Below are positions 1 to 11,232 of a stretch of 64,000 nucleotides of DNA, in pieces. The stretch's first letter is position 1. Each line of letters begins with the position of its first letter. The position numbers and the translations under genes were made by a program. The notes beneath the pieces are model-generated. The model had not been told where the DNA came from and did not search any database. It saw only the letters and a list, made by a program, of their open reading frames with translations. The DNA is from Aspidiotus rigidus (lineage: Eukaryota; Arthropoda; Insecta; Hemiptera; Diaspididae), in NCBI GenBank assembly GCA_035079385.1, contig JAVHKY010000004.1:18693001-18757000 (forward strand), given 5' to 3'.

Positions 1-673
1 TTGTTAATTGTATTTGTAAAATAGTACCTTCACGCACATCTGCCTAACTTGTACCTCTTCTCCTAATTACAGGGTGTCTACCAAATTTGAAAGTTAAAAA
101 TATTGGACTTGTATCGGACTTTTATTCGACCTTTTGTCGCAAATCTCCTGATTTAACAAAAAGAAAAAAAAAAGAAAAAAAAAACTTTTTCAATTCTTGA
201 TTATTGATTTTTATTCAATATGTATTAAAATTAGAACTTTTATTCTCGATTATTGATTTTTATTGGACTTGCATCAAAATTAATGGACTTTTATTGACTT
301 ATTGGACCATTTTTGAAGTAGTGAACTTTTATTGGACTTATTGACCTGGTAGACACCCTGAATTATTTTCACCCTCTGCTCTGTGAACGCAAAACCCTCT
401 CCATACAACATCTCTTGTCCTGCTACGACCGGCAGTCCTTCCAACCTCTGCATCAATAGAATCAATGCGGTTTCTCAATTTATGGCCAGATATACCAGAT
501 GAAGTCATACTCAAGCGAGTAATACAATCGGAGTAAGTTCCTTCAAGGACTTTACTTTCCCATGGATAACTTGGATGAATATCAATGTATTTCTCTTCTC
601 AATCTCGAAGTCATTTCCGTCAAATTTACGTTCAAGAAAGTTCGGGTTAAATCCATACTCCAAAATTACGTAC
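1..673. other. Intron, start of window
   Basis: This is intron downstream of the 674-807 exon. It contains one inverted-repeat element (listed separately at 70-360). I see no coding sequence of the host gene here. Confidence 0.6.
70..360. mobile_element. Short inverted-repeat element, CAGGGTGTC family
   Basis: The ends are CAGGGTGTCTACC at 70-82 and its exact reverse complement at 348-360. AATTA flanks both sides (65-69 and 361-365), giving a 5-bp target duplication. The interior is A/T-rich with repeated TTGGACTT and TTATTGGAC words. The same kind of interior words recur without termini at 11480-11585. It is non-autonomous, with no ORF. Confidence 0.7.
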
Positions 674-807
674 TTGACAATTTTTCCGGGTCTAAGATCG
701 AAATTCTTGTTGACGATGTCCAATAGTTCTTTTTGAGTTTTCTTCGACGTACCATAGTCGAATAGCGTGATAGAAATTGGCTCGGCAACTCCGATGGCGT
801 ATGATAC
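674..807 (-). CDS. Sam-S: S-adenosylmethionine synthetase, penultimate coding exon
   Basis: This 134-nt exon encodes VSYAIGVAEPISITLFDYGT, then SKKTQKELLDIVNKNFDLRP, then GKIV plus two bases of a Lys codon. The acceptor is ttcttag before GTATCA and the donor is gtacgt after ATTGTCAA. The next exon should begin with a base completing Lys, followed by the usual DLNLK start of the C-terminal segment. No such exon is visible in positions 1-660, so the last coding exon (about 33 residues in the family) lies beyond the window start. Reading past the donor gives an unrelated tail ending at 511, which is intron. Confidence 0.93.
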
Positions 808-2096
808 CTAAGAAAAATCCAACGAAAAACGTTACGAGCGTCGTTTTCGGTCAACAATCGCGATAATATCCGAGCTCAGTGACGTTCTTACCTGAACTAA
901 GCATCGTTTGCAGAGTTTTGCCTTCACTAACGACTTTGCAACCCATCGAGCGGCGTATGCGGCAGATCTATCAACTTTTGTAAAATCTTTGCCCGAAAAA
1001 GCGCCACCTCCGTGAGCGCCCCAGCCACCGTACGTGTCCACGATGATTTTACGTCCGGTCAAGCCCGCGTCGCACTGGAAAATAAACGCTATGAATTAGA
1101 TTCATCGGCTACAAGACACACACACTGAGGAGCAGTTCTCCTTCAATTCATAGCTCTGAATGATCTCATACGTTGATTACCAAGAGAATCATCCTAGCTC
1201 ACAAGGCCATCGTGAAAGCTTTACCATAGGAGAGAACAGACCCCGGTAGCTAATGTTATTTTTATTAGGCTGAAATCAAGTTCGTCTCCGCCCCCTTGCC
1301 ACGATGACCCTGCTTTCTCATCGTTATAGTGTTTGCGTTTGACATTTAAACCGCATCATGCCATACACGTCTAAGCAATTTTGAAGCGATCGAGAGAAAT
1401 GCCACTCTTATACTACTGCAAGAGGTCCGATTTTCCGGTTTGTTTTTTTGATGCTTGAACGTTTATTGCGTAAAAAGGTCTATTTATCGTATCCAGATTA
1501 GTGACTTCAGCTCTATAACGAGTAATTTGGATCCTTGGATGTGGAAACCACTTCGAGCAGAGTGTAGAGGATGATGAAATATCCAGCTCAAGACTTCAAG
1601 GATAGAGCTGTAAGACGTGGGGCTCGGAAAAATCCGGAGGATTTTGCGGGAACAGCTCTACAAAGGAAAAAACTAGCAATAACTTCGAGTAATGAGTTCC
1701 GTAGAGGAATTCTTCGTCAAACGAATATAGGGATTCAGAAGAATTGCTCTCTATAAGTTACAGAGAGAAGAAGAAGATCGAATAAAGCGCGTAATATTTT
1801 GTATCTCAGCTCTGTGATGAAAGAGCGATTCCGAATAATTCGAAAAATCTTCGAGCTCGGTGAAGCGCGGGACTTACAACATTGAAGCTTCAGCACTATA
1901 GTGGAAGAGCGACAGGGACCTGAGATATCTTGCGAAGCTTGAACTCTCTGTAAAAATAAGAAAAAGGGACCGCAAGGTAAATCATCAACATCTGCTTTCG
2001 AAGTTTACTCCATCAAAAGGGTTCATAAAGTCACGAATGGATCTTCGGTCTACAGCTATTTCACAATTTTCCTCCTTCGAGCTTTGATCGTTTTAC
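808..2096. other. Short introns between Sam-S exons
   Basis: This covers the 84-bp intron 808-891, the exon at 892-1074 (listed separately) and intron 1075-2096. The intron parts appear to be unique sequence. A 61-codon plus-strand ORF at 1571 has no recognisable family and is probably chance. Confidence 0.5.
892..1074 (-). CDS. Sam-S: S-adenosylmethionine synthetase, ATP-site exon
   Basis: This 183-nt, in-phase exon encodes 61 residues starting [19 protein letters not shown]. It contains the glycine-rich second family signature GGGAFSGKD, then [20 protein letters not shown], and ends LCKRCLVQ. The acceptor is attttccag before TGCGAC and the donor is gtaaga after GTTCAG. In the family, the GGGAFSGKD loop binds the ATP triphosphate and the Lys and Asp residues here contact phosphate and metal. 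All visible key residues are intact. One residue, Lys in VKAKLCKR, replaces the usual Gly. Confidence 0.95.
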
Positions 2097-2315
2097 CTGA
2101 GGTCCACCCAGAATAAAATCACCGCACGGGTTAATGTGGTATACTGTACGGTCATCCAGATATTTTTCGGGTATCACGGTTTTCACGACTTTCTCCATCA
2201 CGTCCTTCCTCAAGTCGGTGAGGTTGATCTTCTCAGAATGCTGCACTGAAACGACTACGGTATGCACTCTGTAAGGTACACAAGCGCCTTTCGAGAAGTA
2301 GTATTCGCAGGTAAC
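2097..2315 (-). CDS. Sam-S: S-adenosylmethionine synthetase, central-domain exon
   Basis: This 219-nt, in-phase exon encodes 73 residues, from VTCEYYFSKGACVPYRVHT through VVVSVQHSEKINLTDLR to INPCGDFILGGPQ. It matches the central domain of the family, roughly human residues 184-256. The acceptor is ttctcag before GTTACC and the donor is gtaaaa after CCTCAG. The RVHTVVVSVQH and EKYLDDRTVYHINP strands are typical of the family. The closing GGPQ is followed across the intron by CDAGLTGRK, where vertebrates have GDAGLTGRK; insect enzymes vary at that first residue. Confidence 0.94.
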
Positions 2316-2829
2316 CTGAGAACAAAGACGCAAAAGGAAGAAAAGCGTTAGATGAATATTGCGTAAGAAAATCGAAGTCCAAAATAAATAACTAAAGATA
2401 ACGGAGAAGTTGCGCGTGAATTTCGAAATACGAGATCGCTCACGTCAAACGGGACGGGTATAAAAGTATACTGAAAATAAATACGTCGCTGTTTTCAAGA
2501 CGTAAATTTACGTACGCAGGTTGTCGTCTAATCACCATCAGGTTTCCAGAATTATGCTTTCATAATAAGAACAACAAAGACAAAATATAGGAGAAAGAAA
2601 CCAATTAATGGACAAAATGTGGACATCCTTTACTTCGAAGAAATCTATTCCACTCCCTACTGGTCTTTGGCACGTTTCCGATTCCTTTCTGCTTTTGCCG
2701 TCAACAATGAGGCTTCTCCTTGACAACTGAGTGAGCTCAAAAAGGCTAGAGATCCTAGGGGATGGAGGGTGAAAAGACCGAAATTTTGCCAAACAGCCAT
2801 CACAAATAAACAAAGCTAGACTCTCTACA

Positions 2830-4215
2830 TCAATTTTTCGAAGGTCAAATGCCTACATTCACTAAATATCTATCCCACTTTCGCACTGGTCCTTCAACAG
2901 ACATACAATTCTCTAATCCGCTCTCAACTGGACCACGGGCTCTCAATCTACAAACAGGCTAACGAATCCTTTCTACAATCACTGCTGTATGCAATAAAAT
3001 CTGCTGCCCTACTTATCAAGGGAGCCCCGCGCATTAACTCCAGGCTGAGCCTATGGGCCGAGGGTGGTATTACTCCTCTTTAATTCCGCTTTTCATCGCT
3101 TACCGACAACTTTCTAGCGTTTACGGCCCACCCGCCTCCACTTCCTCCCTCAGCTCTCAAAACTCACATTTAAATCCTTTCAAGACTACTACCTCAAATT
3201 TAGGCTCTTTTAACATATCTACTTATCAACCCCTTCCCAGGCATCCCCGATGCTTGGCGAACTTACCGAAATCACCCAACATAATCTACAACAGCAGACA
3301 CATCAAAGCCATTATTGCTGATGATTTTCCCTCCCACAACTTGTGTTCTACAGATGGATCCAAATCGGGCTCTAAAACTGACTCCGCTTTCTCTATTGAT
3401 GGGGAGGTATCGCTCTTTTGTATGAAAAACTCGGTCTCCACATATTCGACTGAATTACCTGCCATATATCCCTGCCTTACTGACATTTTCAACAGGAAAC
3501 CTATTTTGTCGGAGGGTTATTCGGCGCCATCCTGCCGGCCCGCAACGCTTGGTGGTCGAAATTTTTCCAAGTCGCCTCCTATCATGTAAAACGTGGTGGA
3601 CGGGGCCTGTGACGTCAAAATTTAATGACGTCATAGGTCAGTCTTGTGACGTCACAATCTACATTTTTTAGATCCCACGTGTTCCATAAAACGGGTTCCC
3701 TGCCACCCCGCTTTCAAGTGAAAACCCCGTGAGTTTTCTTCTTCCCCACCGCTTTCCTCTTTCTAAGCCATTTAATATCCCTACGCTTCCATCCTACCGT
3801 TCAGCGCAATCCTATCCTCCGGCACACCTTGACATCATCTTTAATTGCCTTCCTCTGGATTCCTGGTCGTATCGGTCACCGGAATAGGACGCAGTGGACC
3901 TAACAACCAAACAAGCCCTGCTTTGCTTTACAATCACGAATACTTTCACTTCTCCGGCCTATGACTCAACATCTTACTATCACACAACCCCAATAAACTT
4001 CGTTCGATTAAACACAAATCCGCCTGATCCATTCCTTCCTTCTCCTTCGGCTTCCACTCTACCCTCATGCCAATACTGCCCTGCTGTGGAATTATCCTGT
4101 CTATACCTCTCAAACTTCAAAAAATTATTTTCTGTTCCTTCTCAAGCCTCCTCCTCCCTCTCCAACAACTCAAAATTCATTACAAGCCCTTCAAACTCAC
4201 ACTCCTAGTATCGAA
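2830..4215 (+). pseudogene. Decayed LINE 3' region (RT thumb, RNase H), RNase H-bearing family
   Basis: Translations in shifting frames match the LINE at 37.94-41.63 kb. SLIRSQLDHGLSIYKQAN parallels its SLIRSQLDYGAPIYNLAN, followed by SRLSLWAEGG. An RNase H piece LCSTDGSKSGSKTDSAFS and then STYSTELPAI lies around 3340-3470. After an interruption at about 3500-3740 by another repeat, FLWIPGRIGH, the RNase H C-terminal segment, appears near 3855. It has many stops and frameshifts and is inactive. It gives an intact reference for the split copy at 15.85-16.79 kb. Confidence 0.7.
3500..3740 (+). mobile_element. TGACGTCA-repeat element, short copy inserted in LINE remnant
   Basis: It begins near CCTATTTTGTCGGAGGG, passes through the CCGGCCCGCAA segment and TCCTATCATGTAAAACG. 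It carries TGACGTCA twice plus related words, then CATAAAACGGGTTCCCTGCC, and ends near CCCCGTGAGTTTTC. The same ordered blocks recur at 11.23-12.2, 32.76-34.98, 43.77-44.15, 45.14-46.49 and 57.98-58.29 kb. It splits the RNase H region of the LINE remnant. Confidence 0.6.
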
Positions 4216-4254
4216 AAACTTCCATTAAAAAAAAAATTGGTAACGTTGGAAAAA

Positions 4255-5045
4255 AAGAGAGATTTTCTAAATGAATAAAGGTCGTCCACTATTAAGTGAC
4301 TTCATTTATATTTCAATGCCACGGCTGCTTTGTGATGAAATCATGGCCTAGCTAGCCTATAAGGGGTTCACTTAGCTAAATAGTTCATTTTAGAGTGTGC
4401 CACGCCTATATTAATCCAAGAACAGGAGCTTAGTGACATCACAACCATCCATGATGGATGCCTGTGACGTCATCATCACAACTTGGGCTCTTTTTCTTCC
4501 CTATTCTCTTCTATTCTCATGGTCACTCACTCGAGAGTCTCCATTAAGGTAGGCCAGATGGTAAGACTGCTCATATATTCCTTATACAAGACCTCTGGGT
4601 CACGCCTAATGACGTCATACTTGCAGATTTCAGAATTGAGGTACTACTCTTCAGCCTACATTATACTGGGCTATACAGTATACCGAACTATACTAGGTCT
4701 ACTATTAGAATTTATGGAACCAGACCTAACATATTGCCTATACTAAACCACTTATACATTACACGGATACGGGAAGGCGGATTGAACTCGCAGATTTCAG
4801 AATTAAACTCGGGGTCACGTTCGATGACGTCACAGTTGGAGGGAAAGGAAGAAAAATGATACAGAACACAGGACTGTCAAGAAGTAGGATGCAACTCGCG
4901 GTAGTCATATGGTTCCTTGCCGGGAGAATGGAGGGGCCAACTTGAGGAGGTGGTGTAAGCCCGCAAATTTGGGGATTAGGGGCTAGGATTCAGAAAACTT
5001 TAGGAAAGACATGAAATATGTCAAAATCAAAAAACTAGGTAGCAA
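4255..5045 (+). repeat. Dispersed repeat, copy 1 (pair with 56.1-57.1 kb)
   Basis: Ordered blocks match 56135-57065 in the same orientation: AATGAATAAAG, ACCATCCATGATGG, TATTCTCTTCTATTCTC, GTACTACTC followed by CAGCCTACATTAT or TAGTCTCCATTAT, then GGATTCAGAAAACTT with a GACATGAAA-like end. TGACGTCA words occur at 4462, 4610 and 4824. I see no protein domain. It may be non-coding, or the untranslated part of a larger transposon. Confidence 0.5.
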
Positions 5046-5138
5046 ACAGGACCCTCGGGATTAGGGTGTTTCACAGAAAGATTTTTCACCTAAGAAAATT
5101 CACCGATTAAGATTGACCTACAGAAAGTTCACCGACAA

Positions 5139-6178
5139 AATTCGATTATAATTTTATTAATGAAGTTAATTAATCAGGAAAAATTTTAAACGTGAGAGAG
5201 TTTTTTATACAAATTTTAATAATGTGAGAGGCAGTGCCAAAACTATTAAAAATTTTTTAATTAATCAGTTTAATTTAGATTGAATAATAATTTTATTTTT
5301 GATATTTTATTTAATAAAATTAAACTTTATATTATTGTTTATATTTTCAAGTATTATTTATTTTTATATTTTAATTAATTTTGATTTTGAAAAAAAAAAT
5401 AAATGAAATAAAATAATTTGAATTAATGTAATTTTTAAATATTCATTTATTTAAATAAAAATTAAAATTGATATTTTAATAAATTAAAAATTATAATTAT
5501 AAATGATAAAATATAATTTATTAATCTAATTAAAATATTAATTTGATTTATAAATGCTAATATTTTATTTAAATAAATTTTCTTTATCAAAGCATCAAAT
5601 AGAAGTCGAACAGCTGATTGAATCTTCATTCACTAGATGTTGATTAGTTTTGGCTGAAAATTCGATTATATTTTCATTAATGAAGTTAATTAATCAAGAA
5701 AAATTTTAAACGTGAGAGAGTTTTTTATACAAATTTTAATAATGTGAGAGGCAGTGCCAAAACTATTAAAATTTTTTTAATTAATCAGTTTAATTTAGAT
5801 TGAATAATAATTTTATTTTTGATATTTTATTTAATAAAATTAAACTTTATATTGTTTTTTATATTTTCAAGCATTATTTATTTTTATATTTCAATTAATT
5901 TTGATTTTGAAAAAAAAATAAATAAATAAAATAAAATAATTTGAATTGATGTAATTTTTAAATATTCATTTGTGTAAATAAAAATTAAAATTGATATTTT
6001 AATAAATTAAAAATTATAATTATAAATAATAAAATATAATTTATTAATTTAATTAAAATATTAATTTGATTTATAAATAATATTTTATTTAAATAAATTT
6101 TTTTTTTTCAAAGCATGAAATAGAAGTCGAACAGCTGATTGAATCTTCATTCACTAGATGTTGATTAGTTTTGGCTGA
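5139..6178. repeat. Two tandem copies of a 520-bp AT-rich unit
   Basis: TTCGATTATA occurs at 5141 and again at 5661. The two units stay co-linear and highly similar throughout, including ACGTGAGAGAG, GTGAGAGGCAGTGCCAAAAC and the closing CGAACAGCTGATTGAATC with TTAGTTTTGGCTGAA. The interior is about 85% A+T by eye. No ORF is present. It is either a young local duplication or a short satellite fragment. Confidence 0.85.
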
Positions 6179-7085
6179 ATTGCTAAATTTAATGGCTGGT
6201 TACAGGCTGACTCAAAGGCCGATTTAAACTCGGTGACGGCTGCTATTTTGGCCATCAGTGGCTATGGCCCGGCAGTTTCGCATTACCACTGATTTCCCAG
6301 TTGAGGAATACGGAATAGGTGGTCGATGAGAGGATTTCATGAGGTTGTGAATGCGTGAAACGAGCGGATGAGACGTTGGAAATCGCTATCCGGCGGATAA
6401 AGAGTTTGGAGCAATGATAGCAGAGTTTGGCACCGAAAAATGTTAGGATTGAGACGGAATTACAAAGGGAGGAAAGTTGGTCGTTAATTAAATCAGTCAT
6501 TGAATCTTAAATCGTCGGCTGCTTCGGCAACGAGACCTGAGGTCAGTATTTGCTAAGCAATAGTACTTGCAGAACTTTCAAGTAATTTACTTAGTTCGAA
6601 AATTATTCTCTGGGCTGAGGTGTGGTCTGGGGAGGTAAGGTAGACAAGATGGGCAGAAGACGATAGTTCGAATTAGGGAACGGTAAAGAAAGTGAAGCAT
6701 GAGGGTGAATGATTTGCTTTAGGTAAGTTGAGAAGGATGTCGTGGACTGAAGGCTGAAAGAGGTGAGGAGACTGGCTCTTAGTTTACAACAGCTGAGTAC
6801 CCAGACTCGTGCGGAGTTGGATCGAAGCGTACCGGTGTAGATGCGGTTGACAAAATTTCGAACTCTATCTACGAGCGGAAGATGTGGAGGGGGACCAAGT
6901 GATCCGTAGTCTAGGATTAATCGAGCTAGAGACATTATCTCCTGTCCATACACCCAACCCTCTCTCGAGGCTTCTTCTGCCTTTTCCAACAGATCGGAAT
7001 TCCTTCTCCAGCGCCCATACTTCATTCAATTTCAGTACTTCATCCCCTCTTCGTAGTTGAATTGTAAAAAACAACAAATTCTCAT
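6179..7085. repeat. Dispersed repeat-like tract, origin unclear
   Basis: A block near 6897-6934 (GATCCGTAGTCTAGGATTAA and CGAGCTAGAGAC) reappears at 16738-16775 at the end of a LINE remnant. A block near 6310-6430 resembles 15540-15640. Minus-strand ORFs of 81 and 140 codons exist but match no family I know. These are probably remnants of the same LINE or its companion sequence. Confidence 0.35.
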
Positions 7086-9349
7086 TATGTTGGATGAATA
7101 AATTAGTAAAAACAGCTTAAATACAGTTCGAAATCTTTCCATTTGAGCTTTGACTGAACAAGGCAAGGAGACTGAGGGAGGAGGAACGTCCAATAGGTTA
7201 GATTGAGAATAATTCCATGCCCCATGCTACGTACACATTAAGAGGAGAAGCCACGTGCGCCGCATAAAGAGTATGACCTACTTTTCAGACTTGGAAAAAA
7301 TTCAGGTCAGAAAGATTATCAGCTCACTGTCTACCGCGAAGTAATTGTAATAGAAAAAACCGAACCTGATACATTCTTGATAACGATGATGTCATCAAAA
7401 TAAGACTCTCGATAACATCATGGAGGTCAAACCAACAATATTGACGCATTATTTTTTTCCTTTTCACATTCTGAACTTTCATCCAGTTTTGCTGACGTGC
7501 TCACGATTTCATACAAACATAATATGTTTTTCAACAATCACACTATTTAATGCTCACAAGTTCTTCTTCGAGCACTGCTCGATATCAGAACTCAATTAGT
7601 TTTTTCAAAACATCTCAACACAGGTTATACCAATTTCAATATCAACCGCGTTTGATAAATTTTGAACGATCAATGAGGAGCAAGAACTCAATCGCAAACT
7701 CGCTTTTTGAAGGATTTTTATCCATACATCAAACGAGAGGAACTTCAACTGGTAACTTTTTTCAATTTGTGAATTTCAATCGGATCGATATTAAACAAAT
7801 CGAACTTGTCCTGTCTTCCTGTCTTCCTAACCTGTTCACACGCTCATTGGTTGACAGGCCCGTGTACAAAAAAATTCACAATTAATCGTAAAGACTTTAT
7901 AATTCATGATTTTCCAGGCACCTCGATGAATACGTCCGAACAAAAATCAGTTTCACAGAGCGAACTCGTGCATTCAGCGAGTCTCCTTCGCAGTCACGCG
8001 TAGGCAAATTATTTCACTTCAATCTCGACGGTCGTTTTCAATTTTCACATACTTGAAATAAACTGAACTCTGAACACTCGCGGTCACACAAATCTCATTG
8101 GACGGGAATCTCGGAAAAATTCCTCCTCTGGGTCCCTGAAGATCGAAGGATTTCATCTGGCCGCAAACGCTCAACCTTTCCCTCGTGAAGCATTTTTTGA
8201 GGCAGGTCGTGGAAAAACATAAATCATAAATACGAGAATCTAATTTTCAAGTTCGCGTACGACGACGATTTACATTGCAAATTTCACACTGACGTACATT
8301 TCTCCCTCCCTCGTAACGATTCTCTAAGCGTCAAATCTCGAACACGCGGCGGGAATGAAAAATGACGTAAATGAGTAGGTAGGCGCATAAGAAGATGACC
8401 CGTTCGTTAATATTCATGAAAATGTTGGAAGTCGCGAGCCTAATAGTGTGTATATTTTACCGAATACAGGCTACGCGTGGATGAATGAGAGTGACAAAAT
8501 GAGAAACCTTTACACAGAATAAATTGTCGGATACTTCCTTACGTATACGAAATACCGTATACCCAACATGTTGATGGTCGTCCAAAAATAGAAACGTCCT
8601 CGTCGTTCTCACGTCTGTCTGGTCGCGCGACCCATCAGCGACCCAGTTTCGATGCACTTTCTGCCCATTCTCAAAAACCTCCCAGACAATACGCGAAAAG
8701 CGTTCGCACGGAGGGACATCTGAGGGCCGACGATGAGAGAAGAAAGTTGGTCGAGAAAGGAAAATTGTAACCGAACGTCGTCAACCTGATTTACCTACCA
8801 TGTTGAGATAAGACTGATGACTAAAATTGAATATAATTTGTTCAAGATCTACGAGATTATTGCGAGAAAACCCCCGATAATTACCAGTCTTTGTTTTATT
8901 CACGGTAGTAATGTTTTTAATTAGCATGAGAATGAAATCACCGAGTGAGTAATCGAAATTTCGGTCATTAGCATACATACATCCTCTGTAAGATTTTCAT
9001 CTCACGTCTTACTTTGTATGAGTAATTGATCAAAACAGGATAATAAAAAGACGAAACAGGTTATTGGGTGTTTCCTCCGAGATGCAGTTCGGTAAGATAG
9101 CCAAAGGCCACACATCAATTTTTACAGATTCGTCCGTTTCATTCCACTCATCGACTAGAGCTCAATTTTGAAGAAAGCTCAATCTAAACTTTCACCAATT
9201 TAATTGTTGCATGAATATGGATGTTGAAAATACATAAGAATAGATTGATATTGCTTCTGTGGACTGGGATTGTGAGGAATCAAGAGTCGCAGAGGGAGGT
9301 TAATTTTGGTGTTTTGCAATGTGGGCATGAATGAGTAATGAGGAGGAGA
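7086..9349. other. Intron without recognised gene
   Basis: Apart from scattered short ORFs (a 111-codon plus-strand one at 7550-7885 with no domain), I see nothing coding and no clear repeat termini here. The composition is ordinary for the introns of this window. Confidence 0.4.
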
Positions 9350-9565
9350 CGGGAGCTGTGACGTCACAGCTTGATGACGTTATAGATCTGCCTTCTGACT
9401 TCCATGTTCCTCTCCTATTATAATCCAAAGACCAGGCCCGTGACGGAACAATTGGACGACGTCCAAGGTCAGCCCTGTGACGTCACAATCTACATTTCTC
9501 AGATCCCATGTACCCCATAAAACATGTTCCCTCAACACCGTTAAAGAATCCGCGAGTTTTTTTTG
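9350..9565 (+). mobile_element. TGACGTCA-repeat element, fragment
   Basis: TGTGACGTCACAGCTTGATG is followed by CTATTATAATCC, CCTGTGACGTCACAATCTAC, a CCCATGTACCCCATAAAAC block, and AAAGAATCCGCGAGTTTTT. The order equals the 3' half of the other family members. Confidence 0.6.
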
Positions 9566-10734
9566 GGGGTTCCCTGAATTTTTAGGTGGGTACCCGTATG
9601 ATGAATATAGGGATAGAGTGATAAAAACGTGAATACAATTCATAAAAGGGGTGAAAAAAAGGACGGTTGGAGATGGCCTTGAGGGATGCTAGGAATTGAA
9701 GACGATCAAGAATGGACTAGTGGAAGGAGAGGAGGGACGGATGGGAATGATGTGCAAGTCTTATTGATAGAGGATAAGGAACAACCTGAGATAGGATTTA
9801 AGCGCAGTGCCTAATTTCAGGATGAGGCCAAAAGTCCTTTTCTTCCTTTTAAATGGGGTTCTTGATAACTTTTTACATAGCTTATTTTACTTTTGGAAGA
9901 GGAATATCTAACGTTGATGATTAATTGGAAAAAATATACGAGAGACCAAAAAGAAAAAATCTGACAGCTTCTGCATTCTTCAAGATGGAAGCGAGAATCC
10001 GCTACTTCTAGGCTTCATAATCACAATTAGATTGAGTGTCCCTGTTCATACAGGCAGCTCCAAGATCATTCATTTTTCTCTCTTCGCGTGACACGAAATT
10101 ATTGAAAATCTCAAGTCTTCGTGGTTTTCAATCGAAATTTTTTTCTGTCCCTCGGTGACATCACACTTTATCCTTCATAAGAATTCAGAACAAGTAGCCA
10201 TCTTACGAGGTGACTCCCGATCACGCTGTTTCTGATTTTCGAGTCTTTAGTTCTCTTCTTCAAAATTTTATTTATATGAAATAATTTTCACTCAATGAGA
10301 AACTCTGGAAGCTGCAATCAACGAAATCTCATTACAATTATAAATATTTTTGTCCCTAACCCCTCGATTTGATTGAGGATTTGAGTTCGAATGCTTCACA
10401 CTAAACGCCGTTTCTTCGTTTCATTGTGATTTCGATAGTACAGAGAGCCAAGAACTAAAATTCGAGTGCCCCGACCACGTCGAACTTCTACATTTATGTC
10501 TGTATGAAAGAAAGACAAAGGTGGGGCCTCATGACGTGCATCTATTTCAAAGATTTGAAGAAGGATCAACGGACTTGGAACCCCAGAAGATACCCGTACT
10601 TCACGAGCAGAAGACGAGGATAAGGTTCCGAACGGCAGTTAGTAATCGCAGCTCTTTTAGAGTGAATTTAATAACATAAATCGGCTTCAGGATATTGAAA
10701 ATTGTTGGAACCTTCTAAACTTGAAAAAAAATTG
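9566..10734. other. Intron without recognised gene
   Basis: No exon, domain or complete repeat was recognised between two fragments of the TGACGTCA-repeat family. Confidence 0.4.
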
Positions 10735-10940
10735 ATCTATGACGTCATCAGATTGTGACGTCACAAGGTTGACGTATAAAGTCATCAAATTGTGACGTCA
10801 CAGTCCCGGACATTGTAGCTATTCATAATAGGAGAGGAACTTGAACAAAATGGATCCATGAAGGCATCAGATTGTGACGTTAAAAGGCTGATCAATAACG
10901 TTATCAAACAGTGACGTCACAGATCCCGCCTACAAGCTAT
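10735..10940. repeat. Short TGACGTCA array
   Basis: Four or five CRE-like palindromes or near-matches occur at 20-50 bp spacing in CATCAGATTGTGACGTCAC-type units. The array is followed by TATATATGATAGGAGATGGAC, written TATATGATAGGAG in the other arrays. It is the same unit as at 33.1-34.9 and 45.2-46.4 kb. Confidence 0.7.
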
Positions 10941-10993
10941 ATATGATAGGAGATGGACTTAGAGGTGCGCTTAGAACATTTTCAAGCTCCAAG

Positions 10994-11232
10994 CAGGGTG
11001 TCCACTTTTTCTCTGAAATGAAATTCCCTGACTTTCTCAGGTTTTTCCAGACCATAATCTCCAGTAAAAAGCAAGAAAGAAAGAAAAAAAAAAAGGGGGA
11101 AAAAAAAGAGGAAAACTTCTTAGCTTGAACTTTTTTTGACGAATCTCAAAAAATTCCCTGACTTTGGGTAAAATTCCCAAAATTCCCTGACTTTTCCAGG
11201 TCTCACAAAATTCCCTAACTTTTCCCCGACTT
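10994..11232. mobile_element. Inverted-repeat element, CAGGGTGTCCAC family, right end lost
   Basis: The left terminus CAGGGTGTCCAC is at 10994-11005. It has the diagnostic interior of repeated ATTCCCTGACTTT and CCAGACCATAATCTCC, with an A-rich middle. The expected right terminus GTGGACACCCTG is absent; sequence runs into a TGACGTCA-repeat element instead. Confidence 0.7.

Noticed and set aside
511..673. Alternative C-terminus of SAM synthetase reading past the 674 splice donor
   Set aside because: The extension has no similarity to the conserved C-terminal segment and begins exactly at a good gtacgt donor. Intron retention cannot be excluded but is not supported.
3286..3492. Minus-strand ORF overlapping the LINE RNase H remnant
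   Set aside because: It is antisense to the recognisable RNase H trace.
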